A stretch of 64,000 bases of DNA from positions 1,230,501 through 1,294,500 of the forward strand of contig NZ_JAOQNG010000010.1 in the NCBI RefSeq assembly GCF_025961225.1. The letters run 5' to 3'. A program made the translations under genes and the position numbers. The notes beneath the pieces are model-generated. The model made no database searches and was not told the origin of the DNA. It saw only the letters and a list, made by a program, of their open reading frames with translations. The DNA comes from Azospirillum canadense (GTDB lineage: Bacteria; Pseudomonadota; Alphaproteobacteria; Azospirillales; Azospirillaceae). Of the stretch, positions 50,103 through 58,330 are shown piece after piece (the stretch's first letter is position 1; the number at the start of each line of letters is the position of its first letter).

Positions 50103-51284
50103 ATGCCACTCGCACTGCTGGCGCTGGCCATCAGCGCCTACGCGATCGGAACCACGGAGTTCGTGGTGGTCGGCCTGCTGCCGACCGTCGCCACCGACCT
50201 GAACGTCAGCCTGCCGCTGGCCGGCATGGTGGTCAGCGTCTACGCGTTGGGCGTCACCTTCGGCGCGCCGGTCCTGACGGCGCTGACCGGCGGGGTGCGG
50301 CGCAAGGCGCTGCTGCTCGGCCTGATGGGCATCTTCGTGGCCGGAAACCTGCTGGCCGGCTTCGCCCCGAATTACGAGATGCTTCTGGTCGCGCGGGTGC
50401 TCAGCGCCTTCGCCCACGGCGCGTTCTTCTCCGTCGGTTCGACCATCGCGGCCGATCTCGTGCCGGAGGACAAGCGCGCGTCGGCCATCGCCCTGATGTT
50501 CTCCGGCCTGACCATCGCCATCGTCACCGGCGTGCCCACGGGCACCTGGATCGGCCAGCATTTCGGCTGGCGCGCCACCTTCCTGGCCGTCTCCGCGCTG
50601 GGCGTGATCGGCGCGCTGGGCGTCGCGGCGCTGGTCCCGGCGACGCTGAGCCAGCCGCCGGCCGCGGGACTCGGCGACCAGGTCCGCGTGCTGGGCAAGC
50701 CGCGCCTTCTGCTGGCCTTCGCCATCACCGCGCTGGGCTACGGCGGCACCTTCGTCGCCTTCACCTTCCTGGCTCCGATCTTGGAGACGATCACCGGCTT
50801 CTCCAACAGCACGGTCAGCCTTGTCCTGGTGCTGTACGGCGCCGCCATCGCGGTGGGCAACGTGGTGGGCGGCAAGGTCGCCAACCGCCGCCCGGTGCGC
50901 GCGCTCGCCTGGCTGTTCGCGCTTCAGGCCGCCGTGCTGATCGTCTTCACCTTCACCGCGGCCAGCCCGGTGCCGGCGCTGGTGACGCTGGCCGGCATGG
51001 GCGCCTTGGCCTTCGCCAACGTCCCGGGCCTCCAGCTCTACGTCGTGCAGCTGGCGCAGCGCCACGCGCCGGGGGCGGTGGACGTGGCGTCGGCCCTGAA
51101 CATCGCCGCCTTCAACCTGGGCATCGCCGCCGGCGCCTTCTTCGGCGGGCAGGTTGTGGATTCGGCGCTGGGATTGGCCGCGACGCCGTGGGTCGGCGGG
51201 CTGTTCGTGCTGGGCGGGCTGGCCCTGACGCTGCTGAGCGGCGCGCTCGACCGCCGCGACGGCGCCGTTGCCCAGCCGGCCTGA
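50103..51284 (+). CDS. MFS exporter, AraJ/arabinose-efflux-like (DHA1)
   Basis: 393 residues, 12 predicted membrane segments. The N-terminus MPLALLALAISAYAIGTTEFVVVGLLP is the diagnostic start of DHA1 exporters such as AraJ, YdhP and SotB-like proteins (GTTEFV in TM1), followed by VSVYALGVTFGAPVLTALTG and RKALLLGLMGIFVAGNL. It expels sugars or toxic compounds using the proton gradient. ATG 50103 has GGGAG 8 nt upstream; the longer frame from 50052 is not supported. The aldo/keto reductase gene follows after 55 bp in the same direction. Confidence 0.9.
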   Translation: MPLALLALAISAYAIGTTEFVVVGLLPTVATDLNVSLPLAGMVVSVYALGVTFGAPVLTALTGGVRRKALLLGLMGIFVAGNLLAGFAPNYEMLLVARVLSAFAHGAFFSVGSTIAADLVPEDKRASAIALMFSGLTIAIVTGVPTGTWIGQHFGWRATFLAVSALGVIGALGVAALVPATLSQPPAAGLGDQVRVLGKPRLLLAFAITALGYGGTFVAFTFLAPILETITGFSNSTVSLVLVLYGAAIAVGNVVGGKVANRRPVRALAWLFALQAAVLIVFTFTAASPVPALVTLAGMGALAFANVPGLQLYVVQLAQRHAPGAVDVASALNIAAFNLGIAAGAFFGGQVVDSALGLAATPWVGGLFVLGGLALTLLSGALDRRDGAVAQPA

Positions 51285-51339
51285 GCGCCCATGTCATCCG
51301 GGACCTTTTGAGTTTGCCTTCGAAGAACAGGGAACAGAG

Positions 51340-52164
51340 ATGCACAACGTAAACGCCAACGGCGCCACCATCCCCGCTCTCGGCTTCGGCACCTTCCGCA
51401 TGAGCGGGCCGGACGTGCTGCGGATGGTCCCGCAGGTCCTGACGCTCGGCTACCGCCACATCGACACCGCCCAGATCTACGGCAACGAGGCCGAGGTCGG
51501 CGAGGGCATCGCCAATTCCGGCGTCAAGCGCGGCGATGTCTTCCTGACCACCAAGGTCTGGGTCAGCAACTACAAGCGCGCCGCCTTCCTGCGCTCTGTC
51601 GACGAGAGCCTGGGCAAGCTGCGCACCGACTATGTGGACCTGCTGCTTCTGCACTGGCCGAACGAGGCCGTGCCGCTGGCCGAGCAGATTGCCGCGCTGA
51701 ACGAGGTGCACAAGGCCGGCAAGGTCCGCCACATCGGCGTCAGCAACTTCAACCGCGCTCTGCTGGCCGAGGCCGTGCGCCTCAGCGATGCGCCGATCGT
51801 GACGAACCAGATCGAGATCCACCCCTACATCGACCAGTCCGTGATGCTGGAGGCCGCCCACAAGGCTGGCCAGTCGGTCACCGCCTACTACGCCATGGCC
51901 GACGGCAAGGTGTTCGCCGACCCGGTCCTGAAGGGCATCGCCGACCGCCACGGCCACAGCGTTGCCCAGGTCGTACTGCGCTGGCTGGTCCAGCAGGACG
52001 GCGTCATCGCCCTGTCCAAAACGGTGGGCGAGCAGCGCGCCGCGGAGAACCTCGCCATCTTCGACTTTGAGCTGTCGAAGGATGACATGGCGGCCATCCA
52101 CGGCCTCGCCCGGCCCGATGGGCGCATCGTCAGCCCGGACGGTCTGGCGCCGGCCTGGGATTGA
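51340..52164 (+). CDS. Aldo/keto reductase (2,5-diketo-D-gluconate reductase-like)
   Basis: 274 residues, the AKR (beta/alpha)8 barrel. Catalytic tetrad: Asp/Tyr in HIDTAQIYGNEAEVGEG, Lys in FLTTKVWV, and His in LLLLHWP. NADPH-binding C-terminal features IALSKTVGEQRAAENLAIFDFELS are present (a Pro-to-Leu/Ser variant of the usual IPKS). It reduces aldehydes or ketones such as methylglyoxal or diketogluconate. It follows an MFS exporter and probably shares its LysR control, a common arrangement for reactive-carbonyl defence. Confidence 0.9.
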   Translation: MHNVNANGATIPALGFGTFRMSGPDVLRMVPQVLTLGYRHIDTAQIYGNEAEVGEGIANSGVKRGDVFLTTKVWVSNYKRAAFLRSVDESLGKLRTDYVDLLLLHWPNEAVPLAEQIAALNEVHKAGKVRHIGVSNFNRALLAEAVRLSDAPIVTNQIEIHPYIDQSVMLEAAHKAGQSVTAYYAMADGKVFADPVLKGIADRHGHSVAQVVLRWLVQQDGVIALSKTVGEQRAAENLAIFDFELSKDDMAAIHGLARPDGRIVSPDGLAPAWD

Positions 52165-52280
52165 ACCGCGCTCTGTCAATCGCCCTTATGACGGAAGGGG
52201 GTATTGGGCGGTTTGCTTGGACGCCCTGCCCCCTTTTCGCGTAAGAGGCTGCTTCGACAGGACGTGAGGGAGGCCCTTGT

Positions 52281-53531
52281 ATGGTGGGGAAACGCAGCCT
52301 TGCCGCGTGGATGCTGGCCGCCGGAATCGGTGTGTCCGGAAACGCCCTGGCGGCCGACGCGCCGTCCGCGCTGGCCGCGAAGACCTGCGGCGCGCTGGTG
52401 TCGCGCGTGGAGGAAATTCCCGGCTCCGGCCCGGTGTTCCTGCGCAGCTACGACAGCCAGTACGGCATCGGCCAGACCAGCGAGCTGGCGCTGGGCAACG
52501 CCGCCTTCACCTACGACAACGCGCTGGCGGTGATCGCCCTGGTCGCCTGCGGCAAGCAGCCCCAGGCGCTGCGCATCGGCGAATCGCTGCTGTCCGCCGC
52601 CACGCTGGACCGCGCCCGGCTGAAGGGTCGACTGCGCAACGCCTACCGTGCCGGGCCGCAGAACCAGAAGCCGATCCCACCCATGGGCTGGTGGGACGTG
52701 ACCGCCAACCGCTGGTTCGAGGATCCGTATCAGGTTGGCAGCGCGACGGGGAACGTCGCCTGGGCGGGGCTCGCCCTCATGACGCTGGGCGACGCGACGG
52801 GGGAGGAGCGGTTCCGCAACGGGGCGGCCGAGCTGGCGCGCTGGATCGTCAAGACCACCGCCGACCCGCGCGGCCCCGGTGGTTTCAACGGCGGCGTCCA
52901 GGGCTACGACGACAAGCCGCAGCCGTTGACCTGGAAGGCGACGGAGCACAACACCGACCTTGTCGCCCTGTTCGTCTGGCTGGAGCGCACGAAGACCGCC
53001 AGCGACTGGGCCGGCCCCGCCAAGGCGGCGCGCGGCTTCCTGGACGCGATGTGGGCGGCGGGGGACGGGCATTTCCCGACGGGAACTACGCCCGACGGCG
53101 TGACGGTCAACCGCGCGACCTCCGGCCTCGACGCGCAGCTCTGGCCGCTGCTGCTGACGGGCGCAGCGGAGGATTGGCGCACGGCGTTGGCCTATGCCGA
53201 AAAGGCGCACGGGGTGGACGGCGGTTTCGACTTCAACGACGACCGCGACGGGATGTGGGTGGAAGGCACGGCGCAGGCCGCCCTGACCTACCGCGCGGTT
53301 GGCCGGCCCGAGGACGCCGACCGCCTGCTGGCGGAAGTGGGCAAGGAAATCAGCCCCGGCGGCTATGTCTGGGCGACGCGGCCGGACAGCATCACGACGG
53401 GCTTGGCCATCGGACCGGACAGCACGACGGACGATTTCCGCTATTACCGCAGGCCGCATCTGGGGGCGACGGCCTGGGCGGCGCTGGCCGCGATGGGGTG
53501 GAACCCGTTCACGGGGGAACGGGTGCGGTGA
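52281..53531 (+). CDS. Secreted alpha/alpha-barrel-type protein (glycoside-hydrolase-like)
   Basis: 416 residues with a signal peptide (residues 1-25, ending NALAA). The rest shows repeating helical pairs with aromatic and acidic residues: YGIGQTSELALGNAAFTYDNALAVIALVACG, then WWDVTANRWFEDPYQVGSATGNVAWAGLALM, FNGGVQGYDDKPQPLTWKATEHNTDLVALFVWL and GMWVEGTAQAALTYRAVGRPEDA. Helical toroids of this sort (six-hairpin glycosidase clan) hydrolyse or bind polysaccharides, but I cannot name a family or confirm catalytic acids. The ATG at 52281 follows GAGGGAGG. Its GC content is typical. No carbohydrate genes are adjacent. Confidence 0.65.
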   Translation: MVGKRSLAAWMLAAGIGVSGNALAADAPSALAAKTCGALVSRVEEIPGSGPVFLRSYDSQYGIGQTSELALGNAAFTYDNALAVIALVACGKQPQALRIGESLLSAATLDRARLKGRLRNAYRAGPQNQKPIPPMGWWDVTANRWFEDPYQVGSATGNVAWAGLALMTLGDATGEERFRNGAAELARWIVKTTADPRGPGGFNGGVQGYDDKPQPLTWKATEHNTDLVALFVWLERTKTASDWAGPAKAARGFLDAMWAAGDGHFPTGTTPDGVTVNRATSGLDAQLWPLLLTGAAEDWRTALAYAEKAHGVDGGFDFNDDRDGMWVEGTAQAALTYRAVGRPEDADRLLAEVGKEISPGGYVWATRPDSITTGLAIGPDSTTDDFRYYRRPHLGATAWAALAAMGWNPFTGERVR

Positions 53532-53557
53532 TGTTTGTGGGGTGGTGAGGAGTGGTT

Positions 53558-53619
53558 GCGTTGGGCCCCCACGAGTTGTCGCGTTGGGCCCCCACGAGTT
53601 GTCGCGTTGGGCCCCCACC
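53558..53619. repeat. Short tandem repeat, 23-bp unit, 2.7 copies
   Basis: The unit GCGTTGGGCCCCCACGAGTT plus GTC occurs at 53558-53580 and 53581-53603, then a partial copy 53604-53619 runs into a palindromic intergenic repeat. The copies are identical, suggesting recent slippage. Confidence 0.85.
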
Positions 53620-53701
53620 CTAACCCTCCCCCACCTTCGGCGAGGGAGGGGACTGCCACCGCTCCCGCGCTTAACCCCTCCCCCCGCGAAGTGGGGGGAG
53701 C
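53611..53701. repeat. Paired GC-rich palindromic repeat (copy 6)
   Basis: CCCCCACCCTAACCCTCCCC then CACCTTCGGCGAGGGAGGGG, and after a spacer TTAACCCCTCCCCCCGCGAAGTGGGGGGAG, in two hairpin-forming halves. It immediately precedes the IS110-type element. Confidence 0.7.
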
Positions 53702-53724
53702 AACCGTGTTTTCTGGGAGGTGGT

Positions 53725-53862
53725 GAGTGAACCGGGGGTGCTCCCTGTCAAGGCTCGCGCTGGCGCGCGCCCGCCCTGCGGGCGGCTGCGGCCTTGACCG
53801 GTCCGCGCCCCCGGTTCGCTGGGCTGGGCATGTGGTCGGCGGCGAGCGCCGACCGTCGGCCT
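53725..53862 (-). ncRNA. Candidate bridge-type guide RNA region of the IS110/IS1111 element
   Basis: 138 nt downstream of the transposase stop with strong potential secondary structure: GTCAAGGC / GCCTTGAC closing a 52-nt hairpin (53747-53798) with an inner CCCGCC-CTGC-GGGCGG stem, and GGTCGGCG-GCGAG-CGCCGACC (53834-53854). In IS110-family elements a structured noncoding RNA from one flank guides recombination; in the IS1111 group it lies on the 3' side. The RNA strand and ends here are inference. Confidence 0.35.
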
Positions 53863-54807
53863 CTAGGCGGTCTGCTCGTGCCAAGTTTGGTGGTGGGCGA
53901 GCATGGCGTTGAGGCGGACGAGCAGTTTGCGCATGCAGGCGACCAACGCCACCTTGGGCTTCTTGCCGCAGGCGATCAGTCGAGCATAGAACCGCGCCAG
54001 GACGCCGCGGCCACGGACGGCGCTGGTCAGCGTCGCCATATACAGCGCCCGGCGCACATCGGTGCGCCCGCCGGCGATGTGGCGCTCGCCATGGTGCTCG
54101 CCGCTGTCGGCGGCATAGGGCGCCACCCCCACCAGCGCGGCGATTTTGGCGCCGCTCAGTGCCCCCAATTCGGGCAGCCGAACCGCCAGGGTCGTCGCCG
54201 TCACCGGCCCAATGCCCGGGGCGCTCTGAAGCGCGGCGACGCGCTCTCCGAGCGCCCTGTCGGCCGCCACCCGCCGGGTGATGAGCGCTTCCACGGCGGC
54301 CACCGCCTGGTCCAACGCCGCGAGCGCGCCGCCGACGGTGGCCTCGGCCTCCCTCGGCAGGCCGACCGCCGCTTTGCGCAGATCGGCACTCTGATCGACC
54401 AACCGCCGGCGCAGACGCAGCAAGCCGGCCAACGCCTCCCGTCCGTGGTCGGGCGCCGTGGGCGGGCCGTCGATCAGGGTGGCGGTGAACTCGGCGATCA
54501 GCGGAGCATCGATGGCGTCCGACTTGGCACGCCGGCCCTTGGCCTTGGCAAAGTGGCGCACGCGGGCCGCATCGAGGACGTGAACGGCCAAGCCGGCCGC
54601 GCCCAGGTCGTCGCGGACCGGGCGCTCGTAGCCGCCGCTGGCCTCGACCCCGACGCGGGCGAGACCGCGCTCGCGGATCCAGGACGCCAGCGCGCTCCGC
54701 CCCTCCGAGGTGTTGGCGACGCGCAGGCGGGCCGGGCCGGGGAACAGGGCGGCATCGAGCCAATCCCGGCCACAATCGAGGCCGACAGACGGGATCAGGT
54801 GTGTCAT
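53863..54807 (-). CDS. IS110-family DEDD transposase (recombinase)
   Basis: 314 residues. The N-terminal RuvC-like DEDD domain begins SVGLDCGRDWLDAALF (first Asp), has Glu in VGVEASGGYERPV and Asp residues in RRAKSDAIDAPLIAEF. After a coiled-coil part comes the Tnp20 domain with SAPGIGPVTATTLAVRL, LVGVAPYAADSGEHHG (containing the serine thought to act in strand exchange) and RTDVRRALYMATL. The frame is intact. The start MTHLIPSVGL at 54807 is used, since the upstream extension enters the noncoding end of the element. It is unrelated to the IS5-family transposase at 4584. Confidence 0.93.
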   Translation of the reverse strand: MTHLIPSVGLDCGRDWLDAALFPGPARLRVANTSEGRSALASWIRERGLARVGVEASGGYERPVRDDLGAAGLAVHVLDAARVRHFAKAKGRRAKSDAIDAPLIAEFTATLIDGPPTAPDHGREALAGLLRLRRRLVDQSADLRKAAVGLPREAEATVGGALAALDQAVAAVEALITRRVAADRALGERVAALQSAPGIGPVTATTLAVRLPELGALSGAKIAALVGVAPYAADSGEHHGERHIAGGRTDVRRALYMATLTSAVRGRGVLARFYARLIACGKKPKVALVACMRKLLVRLNAMLAHHQTWHEQTA

Positions 54808-54929
54808 CCTTGCGCTCCTTCCTTGTGCTGCGGGGTCACGCCCCAAGCAACCGTTCGGTCTCCAAGGAAGGTTGACCGCCCCAAGCTCCCCCACGGCTTT
54901 GAAGACGGGTTGGTAACGGGGTCGGTCAA

Positions 54930-54961
54930 CCCGGCTGGCGCGCGGCCGCGCGCCAGCCGGG
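54930..54961. repeat. Perfect 32-bp palindrome at the IS110 right side
   Basis: CCCGGCTGGCGCGCGG followed directly by its exact reverse complement. The core GCTGGCGCGCG also occurs on the other flank (53758-53768), each time preceded by GTCAA, in direct orientation. It may be part of the element end or a strong hairpin limiting read-through. Confidence 0.7.
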
Positions 54962-55030
54962 TTTCACTCTAATGCTGTTCCAACATACAAGGTTGGGAGG
55001 GGGGACCAACGAAACCACTTACTTCGTAAA

Positions 55031-55062
55031 GAAAAGGCCGTGGCAAACGCCACGGCCTTTTC
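55031..55062 (-). terminator. Intrinsic terminator of the dctQMP operon
   Basis: GAAAAGGCCGTGGC / GCCACGGCCTTTTC, a perfect 14-bp stem with an AAAC/GTTT loop (55045-55048), followed by a T-rich stretch on the minus strand. It starts 12 bp beyond the dctP stop codon. Confidence 0.9.
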
Positions 55063-55074
55063 TCTCAAGAACGC

Positions 55075-56088
55075 TTACTTCCGGACCTTGGCGATCTCGG
55101 CCTGGAGGCCGTTCAGCAGGTCGGCACCACCATCCGCGGCGAACTTGTCCATGGCGGGCTTGACCATCTCGCGCATGCGGCCGAGTTCGGCGTCGCTCAG
55201 CTCGTTGATCTGCATGCCCTTGTCCTTCAGGTAGGCGATGGACTGCTTGGAGGCCTCGCGGCTGTCCTTGCGCTCGAAGTCGCGGGAGGCGACGGCGGCC
55301 TCGTTGATGATCTTGCGCTCATCGGCCGACAGGCCGTCGAACCAGCGCTTGGATGCCAGCACGATCCACGGGCTGTAGACGTGCTTGGAAATGGTCAGGT
55401 ACTTCTGGACCTCGTAGAACTTCGAGGACTGGATGGTGGTGACCGGGTTCTCCTGCCCGTCGACGGTGCCGGTCTCCATGGCGGTGAACAGCTCCGAGAA
55501 GGACAGCGGCACGGCGTTGGCGCCGAAGCCGTTGAACATGTCGATGTAGACCGGGTTCTGCATGACGCGCAGCTTGATGCCCTTCAGGTCCTCGACCTTG
55601 GTGACCGGGCGCTTGCTGTTGGTCAGGTTGCGGAAGCCGTTCTCCCAGTAGACGAGGCCGACGAGGCCCTTCTCGTCCAGCTTGGCCGCCAGCTTCTGGC
55701 CGAACGGGCCGTCGAACACGGCGTCGGCCTCCTGCTCGTTGTTGAACAGGAACGGCAGGTCGAACACGGCGAAGTCCTTGACGATGCCGACCAGCGTGGC
55801 GGTCGAGCCGACCATCATCTCCTGCGCGCCGCCGATCAGGGCGTTCTGCATCTGGATGTCGCTGCCCAGGCTGGCGTCGGCGAAGCCCTTCACCTTCAGC
55901 TTGCCGCCGGAGCGCTTCGCCATCTCGTCGACGAAGTACTTCACGGCGCGGCCCTGGTTGCTGCTCTCCGACAGGCCATAGCCGAAGCGGATCAGGCGCG
56001 GCTTGATGTCCTGGGCGTTGGCGGCGACGGGGGCGAGCGCGGCGGCGGCGAGGCCGGTCGCGACGAGGAGGGAACGCAGGAACTTCAT
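55075..56088 (-). CDS. dctP: TRAP transporter substrate-binding protein, DctP family
   Basis: 337 residues. The signal peptide (1-25, ending ANAQD) is followed by the DctP fold: LIRFGYGLSESSNQGRAVKYFVDEMAKRSGGKLKVKGF, then DLPFLFNNEQEADAVFDGPFG, and DLKGIKLRVMQNPVYIDMFNGFGANAVPLSFSELFTAMETGTVDGQENP. The Arg in LRVMQNP is the conserved carboxylate-binding arginine, so the ligand is a carboxylate such as a sugar acid or C4-dicarboxylate. It is last in the leftward operon dctQ-dctM-dctP, 33 bp after dctM, and followed by a strong terminator. The HexR-like divergent regulator points to a sugar-acid substrate feeding the Entner-Doudoroff route, but this is inference. Confidence 0.93.
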   Translation of the reverse strand: MKFLRSLLVATGLAAAALAPVAANAQDIKPRLIRFGYGLSESSNQGRAVKYFVDEMAKRSGGKLKVKGFADASLGSDIQMQNALIGGAQEMMVGSTATLVGIVKDFAVFDLPFLFNNEQEADAVFDGPFGQKLAAKLDEKGLVGLVYWENGFRNLTNSKRPVTKVEDLKGIKLRVMQNPVYIDMFNGFGANAVPLSFSELFTAMETGTVDGQENPVTTIQSSKFYEVQKYLTISKHVYSPWIVLASKRWFDGLSADERKIINEAAVASRDFERKDSREASKQSIAYLKDKGMQINELSDAELGRMREMVKPAMDKFAADGGADLLNGLQAEIAKVRK

Positions 56089-56121
56089 GGTCGATCTCTT
56101 CCCTGTATGGAATTGATTTGA

Positions 56122-57399
56122 TTAGCGGAACATGTGCAGGGGCGCCGTGACGATCTCCGGGACGGCGATCAGCAGGGCGGTCAGGACGAGGTAGGTCAGC
56201 AGGAACGGCCAGATACCGCGGGTGGCGCTTTCCAGCGAAATGCGGGCGACGCCGCACACCACGTTCAGCACCGTGCAGACCGGCGGGTGGATCAGGCCGA
56301 GCGTGCCGATCAGGACGAACATCACGCCGAAGTAGGTCGGGTCGATGCCGGCCGACACGGCGAGCGGGGTCAGCACCGGGCCCAGCACCAGGATCGTCGG
56401 CGTCAGGTCCATAACGGTGCCGACGGCCAGCAGAAGCAGCGCGATGGCGGCCATCAGGATCTTCGGGTGGCCCATCAGGGGCGCCAGCATCTCGTTCATC
56501 TGCTGCGGCAGGTCGGCCAGCGTCACCATGTAGGAGGACACCAGCGCGGCGGCGCACAGGAACATCACCGTGCTGGTGGTGCGCGCAGCCTGCACGAACA
56601 GCGGCATCAGGTCCTTCACCGCGACCTGGCGGTAGATGAACAGCGCCACGAACAGCGAGTAGACGGCGGCGACCACCGCGGCCTCGGTCGGGGTGAAGAT
56701 GCCGCCGCGCAGGCCGCCGATGATGATGACCGGCAGAAGCAGCGCCCACAGGCCTTCCAGCAGCGCGCCCTTGCGCTCGCCCCAGCTGGCCTTGGGCTGG
56801 AGCTTCACCTCCATGCCGCGGACCACCCACATCCAGGCCAGCACGAGGCCGGTGCCCATCATCAGGCCGGGCACGATGCCGGCCATGAACAGGCTGCTGA
56901 TGGAGGTGTTGGTCGTCACGCCGAAGATGATGAAGGGCATGCTGGGCGGGATGATCGGCGCGATGATGCCGCCCGACGCGATCAGGCCGGCGGAGCGCGG
57001 CACCGGGTAGCCGTGGTCGCGCATCATCGGGATCAGCAGGGTCGCCAGGGCGGCGGTGTCGGCGATGGCCGAGCCGGACAGGCTGGCCAGCATCACCGAA
57101 GCGCCGATGGTCACGAAGCCCAGGCCGCCGCGGATGTGGCCGACCAGGCTGACCGCCAGGTTGATGATCCGCTGCGAGATGCCGCCGGCGTTCATCAGCT
57201 CGCCGGCCAGGATGAAGAAGGGCACCGCCATCAGCGGGTAGTTGTCGGCGCCGCTCAGCATGTTCTGGGCGACGAGCTGCGCGTCGAAGAAGTCCAGGTG
57301 CACCATCAGCGCGACGCCGGTCAGCATCAGCGCGAAGGCGATCGGCATGCCGAGCAGCATCAGCCCGAACAGCGAGGACAGGAAGACCGTGAGAGCCAT
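56122..57399 (-). CDS. dctM: TRAP transporter large permease, DctM
   Basis: 425 residues with about 12 hydrophobic segments, the ion-coupled permease of the TRAP system. Signatures are FGLMLLGMPIAFALMLTGVALM at the start, NYPLMAVPFFILAGELMNAGGISQRIINLA, GSAIADTAALATLLIPMM, ASGGIIAPIIPPSMPFIIFGV and ILVLGPVLTPLAVSAGIDPTYFGVM. It takes substrate from DctP and moves it with Na+. It follows dctQ after 41 bp. Confidence 0.95.
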   Translation of the reverse strand: MALTVFLSSLFGLMLLGMPIAFALMLTGVALMVHLDFFDAQLVAQNMLSGADNYPLMAVPFFILAGELMNAGGISQRIINLAVSLVGHIRGGLGFVTIGASVMLASLSGSAIADTAALATLLIPMMRDHGYPVPRSAGLIASGGIIAPIIPPSMPFIIFGVTTNTSISSLFMAGIVPGLMMGTGLVLAWMWVVRGMEVKLQPKASWGERKGALLEGLWALLLPVIIIGGLRGGIFTPTEAAVVAAVYSLFVALFIYRQVAVKDLMPLFVQAARTTSTVMFLCAAALVSSYMVTLADLPQQMNEMLAPLMGHPKILMAAIALLLLAVGTVMDLTPTILVLGPVLTPLAVSAGIDPTYFGVMFVLIGTLGLIHPPVCTVLNVVCGVARISLESATRGIWPFLLTYLVLTALLIAVPEIVTAPLHMFR

Positions 57400-57440
57400 G
57401 GAACGGGGTCCCGAATCAGAAGGGCGTCAATGCCGGGGCA

Positions 57441-57956
57441 TCAGTGTTCGACCAGCACGCCTTGCGGCGCGGCACCGGGAACCACCGCGTCGCGGTCGCC
57501 CGAAACGATCTTCCACAGGTTCGCCAGGATGGTCAGCGCCATGGCGATGGCCGGGAAGAAGCCGGCGGCGGCGTAGAAGGCCATCGGGAAGCGCAGCACC
57601 GTGGAGTAGGTCTGCATGCCGATCAGCAGCTGCGTCCAGCTGCCCGTCACGAAGAGGTACAGCGCGTAGAGCATCAGCAGGTGGCTGACCACCGCGCAGG
57701 CGCGGCGGACGGAGGGCGGCAGGCGGGCCTGCAGCAGCTCCAGCCCCAGGTGCTGGTTGCGGCGCAGCGCCAGCGTGGCGCCCAGGAACACCAGCCAGAC
57801 GAACATCAGGCGGGCGATCTCCTCGGCGGCGACGATGCCGCTGTTGAAGACATAACGAAGCACCACGTTGCCGAAGACCAGCGCCACCATCACGGCGAGC
57901 ATCAGCGCCATGATCCATTCGGTGACGCGCTCCAGCGCTGCAACCACGCGATTCAT
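57441..57956 (-). CDS. dctQ: TRAP transporter small permease, DctQ
   Basis: 171 residues, four membrane segments, conserved DctQ motifs VVLRYVFNSGIVAAEEIARLMFVWLVFLGATLALRRNQHLGLELL. It scaffolds the large permease. ATG 57956 is spaced 6 nt from AAGGAG; a GTG two codons upstream is within that site. It is the first gene of the operon, and the promoter should lie in the 374-bp divergent region with the two TGAAGA dyads. Confidence 0.92.
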   Translation of the reverse strand: MNRVVAALERVTEWIMALMLAVMVALVFGNVVLRYVFNSGIVAAEEIARLMFVWLVFLGATLALRRNQHLGLELLQARLPPSVRRACAVVSHLLMLYALYLFVTGSWTQLLIGMQTYSTVLRFPMAFYAAAGFFPAIAMALTILANLWKIVSGDRDAVVPGAAPQGVLVEH

Positions 57957-58091
57957 GCACACTCCTTGACCCCGCGCGACCGGGCACGCGCGGGACTCCG
58001 TTGATCGGCAAGCGGCGGAGAACGGGGGACGGCCGGCTTACCGAAACCTTGTTTTGTTGGGCGCGGAAAATAGATGAGCGCCTCATTCGTG

Positions 58092-58109
58092 TGAAGAAGA
58101 TTTTCTTCA
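58092..58109. promoter_or_regulatory. Operator-like dyad 1 (TGAAGAA-N4-TTCTTCA)
   Basis: TGAAGAA (58092-58098), GATT, TTCTTCA (58103-58109): a perfect 7-bp dyad. It is 136 bp from the dctQ start. Shares its half-site with dyad 2, so one dimeric protein could bind both. Confidence 0.6.
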
Positions 58110-58154
58110 TATGGACATATCGCTGCGCTGCGAATGAAACTCTGACGAAAATTA

Positions 58155-58171
58155 TCTTCACAAAATGAAGA
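58155..58171. promoter_or_regulatory. Operator-like dyad 2 (TCTTCA-N5-TGAAGA)
   Basis: TCTTCA (58155-58160), CAAAA, TGAAGA (58166-58171): a perfect 6-bp dyad with half-sites in the reverse order of dyad 1. Centres of the two dyads are about 62 bp apart, near six helical turns, compatible with cooperative or looping binding. Confidence 0.6.
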
Positions 58172-58330
58172 CCCTGCGCGTAGGGTCCGGGCCGTGGGCA
58201 GCCCGATGACAGGGTGCGCGCAAGGGGCTTGCGGCGGCCGGGAATTGACCGGACACTGCGCCCCATCCCCCGCCTCCGGCGCCCGATTCGGCGAAAGAGG
58301 CCCGCTACAAGAAGGGACACACGGTTCCCC

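Larger units (their letters stand above)
53725..54969 (-). mobile_element. IS110-family insertion sequence (probably IS1111 group)
   Basis: About 1.25 kb around one DEDD transposase gene. Provisional ends are inverted motifs: GAGTGAACCGG at 53725-53735, and its near complement CCGGGTTTCACTC at 54957-54969. Subterminal inverted repeats and absence of a target duplication are traits of the IS1111 group. The noncoding 3' side (53725-53862) is rich in hairpins. The noncoding 5' side (54808-54969) ends in a perfect 32-bp palindrome (54930-54961). Exact ends are not proven. Confidence 0.65.
57957..58330. other. Divergent control region between dctQMP and the hexR-like gene
   Basis: 374 bp. The middle (58060-58180) is sharply AT-rich against GC-rich flanks and contains two operator-like dyads, annotated separately. 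The side next to the regulator (58180-58330) is GC-rich and has no clear ribosome-binding site beyond AAGGGACAC at 58313-58321. Confidence 0.6.

Noticed and set aside
53558..53619. Possible CRISPR array
   Set aside because: The repeats are directly adjacent with no spacers and only 2.7 copies; no cas gene is in the window.
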